Assembly: GCA_021156345.1 (NCBI GenBank)
Contig: JAJNDJ010000189.1
Location: 1-5,094, forward strand
Length of the DNA stretch: 5,094 nucleotides
From: Rubrobacteraceae bacterium
GTDB taxonomy: Bacteria; Actinomycetota; Rubrobacteria; Rubrobacterales; Rubrobacteraceae
Direction: 5' to 3'
This document shows positions 1 through 5,094 of this stretch, piece after piece; the stretch's first letter is position 1; each line of letters begins with the position of its first letter. The translations under genes were made by a program, and so were the position numbers. The notes under the pieces were generated by a model. It made no database searches. It saw only the letters and a program-made list of their open reading frames with translations, and was not told where the DNA came from.

Positions 1-2
1 AG

Positions 3-269
3 GCTGCCGTCTGGGCGTACCTGTCTTTGAGTTTCGCGCTCGGAAGCGTGCCCAGCCGAGAAGACCTATCGGGTCTGCCGCTTCTACTGGCGGTACTCGG
101 AGTGGGGATCCTCATGGTCGGATCCCTGAGGATGGGCACAGAAGGTGTACTTTCCTCGGCGGCCTACGACCTGTCCGCGCTGGCAGCGGGGCTCTACGCC
201 CTGCCGACCTCGGTAGCCGCAGGCGGTGCCTTCGCGATGGGGCTCTTGGGAAGGCCGAGTCGGTGGTAA
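3..269 (+). CDS. C-terminal part of an unrecognised integral membrane protein (5' end outside window)
   Basis: The frame is open from the left edge to a TAA at 267-269, giving 88 visible codons, so the gene begins upstream. A TTG at 27 could act as a start, but it has no ribosome binding site and the frame continues before it, so a truncated gene is more likely. The visible part is strongly hydrophobic. It has a segment at the edge (AVWAYLSLSFAL), a clear membrane-spanning stretch (LPLLLAVLGVGILMVGSL), and a longer Ala/Gly/Leu-rich region near the end (DLSALAAGLYALPTSVAAGG) that could form one more helix. It ends in a short basic tail (GRPSRW). I recognise no family and assign no function. 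The orphan tRNA end lies about 170 bp downstream. If that is an integration scar, this gene would sit at the inner edge of the integrated element. Low sequence complexity leaves some doubt that it is coding. Confidence 0.5.
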   Translation, partial: AAVWAYLSLSFALGSVPSREDLSGLPLLLAVLGVGILMVGSLRMGTEGVLSSAAYDLSALAAGLYALPTSVAAGGAFAMGLLGRPSRW

Positions 270-309
270 AGCACGACCGGGCTCGTTTACTGCCATCGTA
301 GTGCAACCT

Positions 310-403
310 GGCTGGTACGCGTCGGTACGCGGTAGGAGGCGCGACGCCACCGCGGCTGAGCGTTCGGCTTCTGTAAGCCACGTATCGATACGGGCTGGTA
401 CGC
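310..403. repeat. Direct repeats GGCTGGTACGC flanking a 12-bp palindrome
   Basis: The 11-mer GGCTGGTACGC occurs at 310-320 and again at 393-403. A related copy directly follows the first, so GGTACGCG appears at 314-321 and 324-331. Between the two 11-mers lies a perfect palindrome, CGTATCGATACG, at 381-392. The positions are read directly from the sequence. The role is unknown. Closeness to a probable attachment site would fit recombinase or accessory-protein binding sites, but nothing here proves it. Confidence 0.5.
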
Positions 404-438
404 CTTGTGATAGCCATAAGCCAACTTGTAGTGAGCTT

Positions 439-470
439 AGGTCAGCGGTTCGAGTCCGCTCGTCGGCTCC
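439..470 (+). pseudogene. Orphan 3' end of a tRNA (probably tRNA-Thr); probable attachment-site scar
   Basis: The stretch matches the 3' part of a tRNA base for base: variable loop AGGTC (439-443), T stem AGCGG (444-448), T loop TTCGAGT (449-455), T stem CCGCT (456-460), 3' acceptor strand CGTCGGC (461-467), then TCC (468-470), as in TCCA ends but followed by C. The T stem pairs perfectly. A proper 5' half is missing: there is no GCCGACG strand and no D arm with the usual GG. CTTGTA at 425-430 resembles a Thr (TGT) anticodon loop, but its stem pairs at only three of five positions. GCTGGTA at 394-400 pairs with the acceptor strand only through three G-U pairs and one mismatch. An isolated tRNA 3' end is typical of the distal attachment site left by tyrosine-recombinase elements. 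The tRNA-Thr identity is tentative. Confidence 0.7.
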
Positions 471-729
471 CTTATTCCGCATAAGTAAACCTATTATGCA
501 ATGAGTAGAGGGGTTATCTGAGGTTCGCATCCAGGCTCCTGCACGACCCCACTCGCACAGATGCGGAGGATAGCCTATTCGTCGGCCAGAGTACCGGAAG
601 GTGATCGCCTGGGGTTGGGATGCCCGTAAGGGTCTGTAGTTTTGCCAATCTTGATCTCGCTACGGGGCGCTGGATAGGCCATAATTTTCATTGTCGGAAA
701 GCGCGCCAGGGGTATCAGGACCAAAGTCA

Positions 730-3330
730 ATGACAGGGCTACCAACAGGCACAATCACGTTCCTGTTCACTGACGTAGAGGGCTCTACCAAGCTATGGGA
801 ACGCAACCTCGAAGCTATGTCCCAAGCTCTCTCTCACCACGATGAGCTGATACGAAACGCTGTTGAGGCTCATGATGGATTCGTCTTCAAGACGGTTGGC
901 GACGCCTTTTACGCTGCCTTTTCGACTGCTGCGGAAGCCGTCGAGGCAGCTCTTGATTCCCAGAAGTTCTTACTCTCTGAAGAGTGGGAAGAGACGGGAC
1001 CTCTTAAGGTCAGGATAGCCTTGCACACTGGCCCGGCCGAGGAGCGGGGCGGGGATTACTTCGGCCCTACCTTAAACCGGGCGGCCAGACTCCTCTCGGC
1101 CGGGCACGGTGGGCAAGTACTTCTCTCGCTCTCTACCCAGGAGTTGGTCAGAGACCAGTTACCGCTCGGAGCCGGGCTGAGGGACCTAGGCGTAAGGCGC
1201 CTGAAGGATGTCCTCGGGCCCGAACACATTTTTCAGCTCACCGTTCCCGAGCTGCCCGCTTCCTTCCCGCCACTCAACACCCTGGACGTGCGCTTGAACA
1301 ACCTTCCTATCCAGCCGACGCCGCTCCTCGGACGCGAACGCGAGGTGGCGGAGATCGCGGATTTGCTGAGGCATGCCGACGTACGCTTGCTCACACTCAC
1401 GGGAACAGGGGGGACAGGAAAGACCCGCCTCGCGCTGCAGTCGGCCGCCGAGCTGATCGACGAGTTCGAAGATGGGGTGTTTCTCGTGGCGCTGGCCCCG
1501 ATAAGTGACCCTGAGTTGGTGACGTCGACTGTGGCGGGGGCCTTATCGGTGAGTGAGAGCGCCGGTCGACCGCTCAAGGAGGATTTGAGGGATTTCCTGA
1601 GCACCAAGGAGTTGCTGCTTGTTTTGGACAACTTCGAGCAGGTGGTCGATGCCGCCCCGCTGGTGGGGGAGACAGAGCGTGCCCGTGCCGCGAATGCTCA
1701 TTTCTCCTTGACGAACGAAAATGCTCCGGAGATCGCTGAGATCTGCGCCCGCCTCGACGGGCTGCCACTGGCAATAGAGCTCGCTGCAGCCAGGATAAAG
1801 TTGCTCTCGCCCCAGGCGATGTCCTCCAGGCTTAGCAATCCACTGAAGTTCCTTACTGGTGGAGCCCGCGATCTCCCGGAGAGGCAAAGGACTCTGAGGG
1901 GCGCAATCGCATGGAGTCACGCCCTGCTCGACGAAGACGAGCAGGCACTCTTCGCGAAGCTTTCGGTCTTCTCCGATGGGTGTGCCCTGGAAGCTGTGGA
2001 GGCCATCTGCGATCCCGTGGGCGACTTGTTCGTTGATGTCCTGGAGGGCCTCTCCTCTCTCTTAGACAAGAGTCTCTTGAGGCAAGAGGAGATGGTAGAG
2101 GAAGAACCGCGCTTCGTGATGCTCGAGACTATCCGTGAGTACGCTCGAGAGAGGTTGGAACTCAGTGGCGAAGCCGAAGAGATAAGGAGGATGCACGCCG
2201 AGTACTTCCTCGCCCTGGCAGAACAGGGCGCGTCGGAGCAGCAGGGACTCGAGGAAACGGCGTGGCTAGAGCGCCTTGACTTGGAGCACGACAATATGAG
2301 GGCGGCCCTCTCCTGGATGCTAGAGTCAGAGGAGGCTGAGCCGGGGCTGCGACTTTCAGGAGCATTGTGGCGGTTCTGGTGGATGAGAGGACACTACAGC
2401 GAGGGTAGGAGATGGCTCGAGGAAGCACTGGCCAAGGACGGGCGAGCCTCAGCGGTGCGGGCAAAGGCGTTGGAGGCCGTAGGCTGGCTTGCGGATGACC
2501 AAGGCGACATCGATCGGGCGGTGGCGGCGGCCGAAGAGGGCCTGAGTCTTAGCGCGCGAGTAAAGATCGAGAGCAGCGTTACGGCTTCCTTCCTACGCAT
2601 GCTAGGGTCTGCGGCTTACGTACACGGAAATCACGAGCAGGCGGCAAGGCTCTACGAAGAGAGCCTTGCGCTTAGCCGGGAAGCGAGGGACGAGCGGGGT
2701 GTTGCATCATCCCTACTCCAACTGGGGAACGTGTCAGGCGACCGAGGGAATCACGAGGGAGCGAAAACTTTCTATGAAGAAGGGTTGGCCCTCTCCCGTA
2801 AGCTAGACGACAAGGCACTGCTCGCTTCTGCCTTGATCAGTGTGGGCGCAGAGTTCCTCCTCCAAGGCGACCCCGAGCGAGGAGCCATGCTAAACGAGGA
2901 AGCCGCAGAGTTGTACCGGGAACGGGGGAATAGAGGCCATCTCCAGTACGCCCTCGACAACCTGGGATGGGCAGCGCTTATGCGGGGAGACCAACAGCAG
3001 GCCCAAGAGCTACACCGAGAAAGTCTCGCGCTTAGCCGGCAACTTGGTGACAAGCTTGTCGCTGCGGAGGCCTTGGAGGGGCTAGCGTGTTCCGCCAGCG
3101 CCAGAGGAGAAGCGAAACGAGTAGCGAGGCTGTTTGGAGCGGCCGAGGCTCTACGGGAGGCCGTGGGCTACCGGCAGGAGCCAAGAGAGCAGGCCTTGCG
3201 GGAGCCGTACTTGGTGGCCGCGCGTCCACGGTTGTCGAAGGCAAGGTGGGATGCGGCGTGGGCTGAAGGGAGGCGGCTGGGCTTCGAGGAAGCCATCGCG
3301 TACGCGCTGGAGAAAGCCTGGGGCGGCTGA
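730..3330 (+). CDS. Class III adenylate/guanylate cyclase fused to a STAND (NB-ARC) ATPase and TPR repeats
   Basis: Multidomain signalling protein of about 866 residues, probably cytoplasmic since no membrane segment is seen. Residues 5-170 form a class III cyclase domain, with metal-binding D15 (FTDVEGST) and D58 (KTVGDAF), substrate-selecting K54 and D109, and transition-state N116 and R120. This set predicts cAMP formation from ATP. A STAND ATPase follows, with Walker A GTGGTGKT at 225-232, Walker B LLLVLDNFEQ at 295-304, the GLPLAIELAAAR motif near 344, and a winged-helix-like region around 385-450. About six TPR-like repeats with a 40-residue period span 578-811. No DNA-binding domain is present, so the cyclase is the likely output and the TPRs the sensor. 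The sequence jumps from APLVGE to ERARAAN near residue 314, where relatives carry some 50-60 more residues. ATG 730 is preferred because AGGA lies 9 bases upstream and relatives begin similarly; TTG 691 would add 13 residues. Confidence 0.9.
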   Translation: MTGLPTGTITFLFTDVEGSTKLWERNLEAMSQALSHHDELIRNAVEAHDGFVFKTVGDAFYAAFSTAAEAVEAALDSQKFLLSEEWEETGPLKVRIALHTGPAEERGGDYFGPTLNRAARLLSAGHGGQVLLSLSTQELVRDQLPLGAGLRDLGVRRLKDVLGPEHIFQLTVPELPASFPPLNTLDVRLNNLPIQPTPLLGREREVAEIADLLRHADVRLLTLTGTGGTGKTRLALQSAAELIDEFEDGVFLVALAPISDPELVTSTVAGALSVSESAGRPLKEDLRDFLSTKELLLVLDNFEQVVDAAPLVGETERARAANAHFSLTNENAPEIAEICARLDGLPLAIELAAARIKLLSPQAMSSRLSNPLKFLTGGARDLPERQRTLRGAIAWSHALLDEDEQALFAKLSVFSDGCALEAVEAICDPVGDLFVDVLEGLSSLLDKSLLRQEEMVEEEPRFVMLETIREYARERLELSGEAEEIRRMHAEYFLALAEQGASEQQGLEETAWLERLDLEHDNMRAALSWMLESEEAEPGLRLSGALWRFWWMRGHYSEGRRWLEEALAKDGRASAVRAKALEAVGWLADDQGDIDRAVAAAEEGLSLSARVKIESSVTASFLRMLGSAAYVHGNHEQAARLYEESLALSREARDERGVASSLLQLGNVSGDRGNHEGAKTFYEEGLALSRKLDDKALLASALISVGAEFLLQGDPERGAMLNEEAAELYRERGNRGHLQYALDNLGWAALMRGDQQQAQELHRESLALSRQLGDKLVAAEALEGLACSASARGEAKRVARLFGAAEALREAVGYRQEPREQALREPYLVAARPRLSKARWDAAWAEGRRLGFEEAIAYALEKAWGG

Positions 3331-3353
3331 TGGACTGTCATGGGCAGGGTAGA

Positions 3354-3372
3354 GGGGTAGATAATTTACCCC
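3354..3372. terminator. Possible terminator hairpin after the cyclase gene
   Basis: GGGGTA (3354-3359) pairs with TACCCC (3367-3372), with one further G-U pair inside and an AT-rich loop. It begins 24 bases after the cyclase stop codon. No T run follows it, so it is not a textbook intrinsic terminator. Its position in a convergent gap is the main reason to list it. Confidence 0.35.
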
Positions 3373-3500
3373 ACTGCAACGCTTAACACCACTCTGACAC
3401 CTCCGAGAGCGCAATACGGTGCAACGCAGGGCAAGGCACAGAGAGGAAGCCGGCTTATCTACGGCTTAGGACCTCGCTGTTGACCATGAGCCTCCTCGGG

Positions 3501-3522
3501 GCGGTTGGTAGGAATCAACCGC
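3501..3522 (-). terminator. Possible terminator hairpin after the sigma/anti-sigma operon
   Basis: GCGGTTG (3501-3507) and CAACCGC (3516-3522) are perfect inverted copies, and a G-U pair can extend the stem inward to a 6-base loop. It lies 24 bases beyond the anti-sigma stop codon, in the operon's direction of reading. There is no following T run on the minus strand, so termination is inferred from position and stem strength alone. Confidence 0.4.
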
Positions 3523-3545
3523 GTTCTGCGCTAGCAGTTCTCCCA

Positions 3546-3782
3546 TCACCTTTCTCCAGTCGCCCGCAGGGCCGCCAGAAGTGCCTCAAACTCCTCGCGG
3601 CACTCACCGCAAATCTCCACATGTTCCTGGACAAACGGCATGGCCTGGGCGGCGTTCAGGCCACTGAGTTTCATCTCCACGAAGCGGTCTAGCTGCTCGA
3701 AGCACTCGTCGCAGCCGATCTCTACCTCCCGAGTGTCGGCTATCTCACCTATCAGCGCCTTGAAGCTATCTAGGTCGAACAT
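3546..3782 (-). CDS. Zinc-binding anti-sigma factor (ZAS / zf-HC2-like)
   Basis: A small soluble protein of 78 residues, predicted to bind and hold inactive the sigma factor encoded just upstream. The key evidence is the anti-sigma zinc motif HxxxCxxC (H54, C58, C61, in HVEICGEC), with a further CxxC pair (C24, C27) upstream that could supply other zinc ligands. Length and layout fit compact zinc anti-sigma factors with no membrane segment, which suggests a cytoplasmic signal. Redox or metal sensing is common in this family but is only an inference here. ATG at 3782 is well supported: GAGGAG lies at 3793-3788, five bases before it. The 42-bp gap after the sigma stop implies one transcript and balanced dosage of the pair. 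The sequence appears complete and ends in ALRATGER. Confidence 0.87.
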   Translation of the reverse strand: MFDLDSFKALIGEIADTREVEIGCDECFEQLDRFVEMKLSGLNAAQAMPFVQEHVEICGECREEFEALLAALRATGER

Positions 3783-3824
3783 GTCCTCTCCTCAACTGGA
3801 TGCGCCAAGCCAGGCTGATCCTAC

Positions 3825-4436
3825 TTACCCTTCACCAAACGCGCCCAACACATCTTGCGGCGAGAGCATCTCGGCCGACATCCTGCGCCTCAGCCTCTTG
3901 CGGGCATCGTGAAGGAGCTTGTAGAGCGCGTTGCGGTTGGTGTTCATACGATCGGCCACCGCTTCTAGGGGCATGCCACCCAGCGCGGCTAGTAAGGCAG
4001 TACGTTGCCTGTCCGTCAATTCTTCGTCGATGAAGCGCCGGAACGTCTCCATGATCATGGTCTGAGTCGCCGCCCGTTCAGGGTCGAGTTGTGGATCGGC
4101 CGCGGCGCTACCCTCAGGCTGAGATATCAGCTCATCCAAAGAGACGTTGCGCCACCTGCTACGCCGCATCTCGGCGAAGGCCGTGCGCACACAGATCTTC
4201 TGTGCCCAGGTAGTAAAGCGGCACTCACCCCGGAAGGAATCCAGGTTATCAAGGATCTTGATCAGCGCCTCCTGCACGAAGTCTTCGACTGAGGACTCCA
4301 CCCTGCTCGCTTGTCCACCCAGGGCGGCCTTCAAGCCGCGCATGAGCGCGACGCGCAGTTCCGCGAGGGCCTCGTCCCTGTTGGGGCCTCGCAAAGCGAC
4401 GAGCCACTGATCGTTGCTGGACTCCTTTACAGTCAC
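3825..4436 (-). CDS. ECF-type sigma-70 family RNA polymerase sigma factor
   Basis: A 203-residue alternative sigma factor that directs RNA polymerase to its own promoter set. Region 2 covers about residues 26-95 and includes DFVQEALIKILDNLDSFRG and FTTWAQKICVRTAFAEMRR, the helices that bind core enzyme and the -10 element. Region 4 covers about 138-186, with LTDRQRTALLAALGGMPLEA and a helix-turn-helix ending in NRNALYKLLHDARKRLRRR for -35 binding. An acidic, Pro/Ala-rich linker (about 103-122) joins them. The N-terminal WLVALRGPNRDEALAELR resembles the start of close relatives, which supports the GTG at 4436 even though its ribosome site is weak. The anti-sigma gene follows in the same operon, so activity is probably controlled mainly by sequestration. 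No extra C-terminal domain is present; the last 17 residues form a short tail. Confidence 0.92.
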   Translation of the reverse strand: MTVKESSNDQWLVALRGPNRDEALAELRVALMRGLKAALGGQASRVESSVEDFVQEALIKILDNLDSFRGECRFTTWAQKICVRTAFAEMRRSRWRNVSLDELISQPEGSAAADPQLDPERAATQTMIMETFRRFIDEELTDRQRTALLAALGGMPLEAVADRMNTNRNALYKLLHDARKRLRRRMSAEMLSPQDVLGAFGEG

Positions 4437-4461
4437 GCCGATCTCATTGTATAGGCGGCGG

Positions 4462-4491
4462 AGAATAGCCGCGAACCGGCTAGCGAGTCAA
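4462..4491 (-). promoter_or_regulatory. Candidate housekeeping-type promoter of the sigma/anti-sigma operon
   Basis: Read on the minus strand, TTGACT (4491-4486, five of six bases of the -35 consensus) is followed after 18 bases by TATTCT (4467-4462, four of six for the -10). Transcription would begin near 4455, about 20 bases before the GTG start. TATACAAT at 4453-4446 is a second AT-rich -10-like element, but it lies closer to the start and has no matching -35. Confidence 0.45.
4466..4482. repeat. Inverted repeat TAGCCG-N5-CGGCTA inside the candidate promoter
   Basis: TAGCCG (4466-4471) and CGGCTA (4477-4482) are perfect inverted copies with a 5-base spacer. They occupy the spacer between the proposed -35 and -10 elements and touch the -10. 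Such a position suits an operator for a dimeric regulator, but no regulator is known and the arms are short. Confidence 0.35.
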
Positions 4492-4561
4492 AGGGAGGAT
4501 ACGCGTAAGGAAATGCACCCAAGTCGCATCTACGTAATTAAGCGCATCACGTTAAGGAGAG

Positions 4562-4570
4562 AAGGAGGAG
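4562..4570 (+). promoter_or_regulatory. Strong ribosome binding site AAGGAGGAG
   Basis: AAGGAGG at 4562-4568 is an almost ideal Shine-Dalgarno sequence, 8 bases before ATG 4577, and favours that start. A second in-frame ATG at 4610 has its own purine-rich AGGGGGAG (4598-4605) four bases upstream, so initiation at both sites is possible. Confidence 0.7.
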
Positions 4571-4576
4571 TAAGCG

Positions 4577-5094
4577 ATGCAGACCGATCCTCACGAAAGG
4601 GGGAGTTCCATGCAGCAATCACCGACGAACGACACGGCCTCCGCCGGCGCCGTCTACGTGCAGACCAACGCAGCGCCCAACGAGGTGATCGCGTTCCGCA
4701 GGGCTGACGATGGCTCGCTCGATCGCATCGGCAGCGTGGCGACGGGCGGCGATGCCGACGGTACGCCCCACCTCCAGTCTCAGGGTTCCGTCACCTTGGA
4801 TGACCTGAGCGTCTTCTCCGTTGCCGCAGACGGCTCGATCGAGCTCCGCGAGCGCGTGCATACGGGTGCCACGCCGAGGAGCGTCGCCGAGCGCGACGGG
4901 CTGGTGGTAGTGCTCAACACCGGGGAGCCGGGCCTGGCGCCGTTCCGATTGCAAGCCGAGGGCATCGAACGGGTGGAAGGCGGAGATCAGGCTCTCGATC
5001 CGAGCCACGCCGACCCTGCGCAGGTCGCCTTCAGCCCCGACGGGACGTTGGTCCTGATCACCGAGCGTGCCACCGACTCGATCGTGACATACGA
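4577..5094 (+). CDS. Beta-propeller protein, lactonase family-like (3' end outside window)
   Basis: The frame is open from ATG 4577 through the right edge (172 full codons seen, no stop), so the gene is truncated by the window. The translation has repeated propeller-blade signatures: AVYVQTNAAPNEVIAFRR near residues 25-42, DDLSVFSVAADGSIELRERV, GLVVVLNTGEPGLAPFRL, and ADPAQVAFSPDGTLVLITER near the end. This resembles YVTN/lactonase-type seven-bladed propellers such as 6-phosphogluconolactonase relatives. The substrate cannot be told, and many members have no known reaction. No signal peptide is visible after either start. GSVTL runs straight into DDLSVFSV at residues 70-82, where relatives carry a blade strand of about 15-18 residues (DGR..L.V.NAGS), so the first blade looks shortened in frame. 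The gene diverges from the sigma factor across 140 bp and could share control with it. The family call is fairly safe; the function is not. Confidence 0.8.
   Translation, partial: MQTDPHERGSSMQQSPTNDTASAGAVYVQTNAAPNEVIAFRRADDGSLDRIGSVATGGDADGTPHLQSQGSVTLDDLSVFSVAADGSIELRERVHTGATPRSVAERDGLVVVLNTGEPGLAPFRLQAEGIERVEGGDQALDPSHADPAQVAFSPDGTLVLITERATDSIVTY

Larger units (their letters stand above)
270..729. other. Non-coding stretch with tRNA 3' remnant and short repeats
   Basis: No reading frame in these 460 bases looks coding. The open frames present have biased, arginine- and serine-rich compositions and no ribosome binding sites. The stretch holds direct repeats and a palindrome at 310-403, a tRNA 3' end at 439-470, and two small inverted repeats just after it: CTTAT/ATAAG at 471-475 and 481-485, and GCATAA/TTATGC at 479-484 and 494-499. 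A small GTAA-loop hairpin lies at 622-633. Before the cyclase gene, CATAAT at 680-685 could be a -10 element for a start site near 692, but no good -35 sits at the right distance, so this is only a suggestion. Confidence 0.5.

Noticed and set aside
253..290. GGCCGAGTCGGTGGTAAAGC resembling the D arm of a tRNA-Ser
   Set aside because: It lies partly within the membrane-protein reading frame, the D stem does not close properly, and no matching acceptor or T arm follows at the right distance.
394..470. A complete tRNA of normal length ending at 470
   Set aside because: The acceptor pairing would need three G-U pairs and one mismatch, the anticodon stem pairs at three of five positions, and no D stem or D-loop GG exists. 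Only the 3' part is convincing.
226..504. Plus-strand open frame of 92 codons
   Set aside because: It crosses the tRNA remnant, has no ribosome binding site, and its Arg/Ser-rich product resembles no family.
84..530. Minus-strand open frame whose product contains GADERTRTADLSSLQV
   Set aside because: That peptide string is the antisense translation of the tRNA 3' end at 439-470 and is a familiar database artefact. The rest is arginine-rich and has no ribosome site or family resemblance.
691..729. TTG at 691 as the cyclase start
   Set aside because: Its ribosome site is weak, a possible -10 at 680-685 would start the transcript right at it, and relatives begin close to the MTGLPTGT sequence encoded from ATG 730.
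3331..3545. A further gene or small RNA in the convergent gap
   Set aside because: No coding frame or recognisable RNA structure was found beyond the two hairpins and a short TGCAACGC repeat (3375-3382 and 3420-3427).
4509..4536. ECF-type promoter GGAAA...CGTA upstream of the propeller gene
   Set aside because: The spacer is 19 bases, longer than usual for these promoters, and the match is short. It is not strong enough to list as a promoter.
4619..5008. Minus-strand open frames opposite the propeller gene
   Set aside because: They are shadows of the plus-strand coding frame, which shows clear propeller motifs and a strong ribosome site.

Overview
The window looks like chromosomal DNA from a moderately GC-rich actinobacterium (about 60% GC by eye). 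The large cyclase/ATPase/TPR protein and the ECF sigma factor with its zinc anti-sigma factor resemble, from memory of these families, proteins common in Rubrobacter-like Actinomycetota. That placement is an inference; there is no rRNA or other marker here.

Layout. Positions 1-269 hold the C-terminal end of an unrecognised membrane protein that begins outside the window. Positions 270-729 carry no convincing gene. They contain an orphan tRNA 3' end (T arm plus 3' acceptor strand, 439-470) without a recognisable 5' half, which is the usual mark left at the far end of an element integrated into a tRNA gene. Short direct repeats and a 12-bp palindrome lie just before it. If this is an attachment-site scar, the DNA to its left belongs to the element and the DNA to its right is the original chromosome.

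Positions 730-3330 (+) encode a class III nucleotidyl cyclase fused to a STAND-type (NB-ARC) ATPase and a C-terminal TPR array. All six canonical cyclase residues are present and favour ATP as substrate, but the ATPase module appears to have lost about 50-60 residues in frame just after Walker B. A 215-bp convergent gap with two hairpins separates it from a minus-strand operon: an ECF sigma factor (4436-3825) followed 42 bp downstream by a 78-residue zinc-binding anti-sigma factor (3782-3546). Diverging from the sigma gene, a beta-propeller (lactonase-like) gene starts at 4577 and runs off the right edge. Its first blade also seems to lack about 15-18 residues in frame.

Functionally these are signalling genes: a one-protein cyclase with an internal ATPase switch, and a separate sigma/anti-sigma pair. 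The divergent arrangement makes the propeller gene a possible target of the sigma factor, but no clear ECF promoter is visible in front of it. I see no clearly new multi-gene system. The items most worth a second look are the orphan tRNA end and the two in-frame internal losses.
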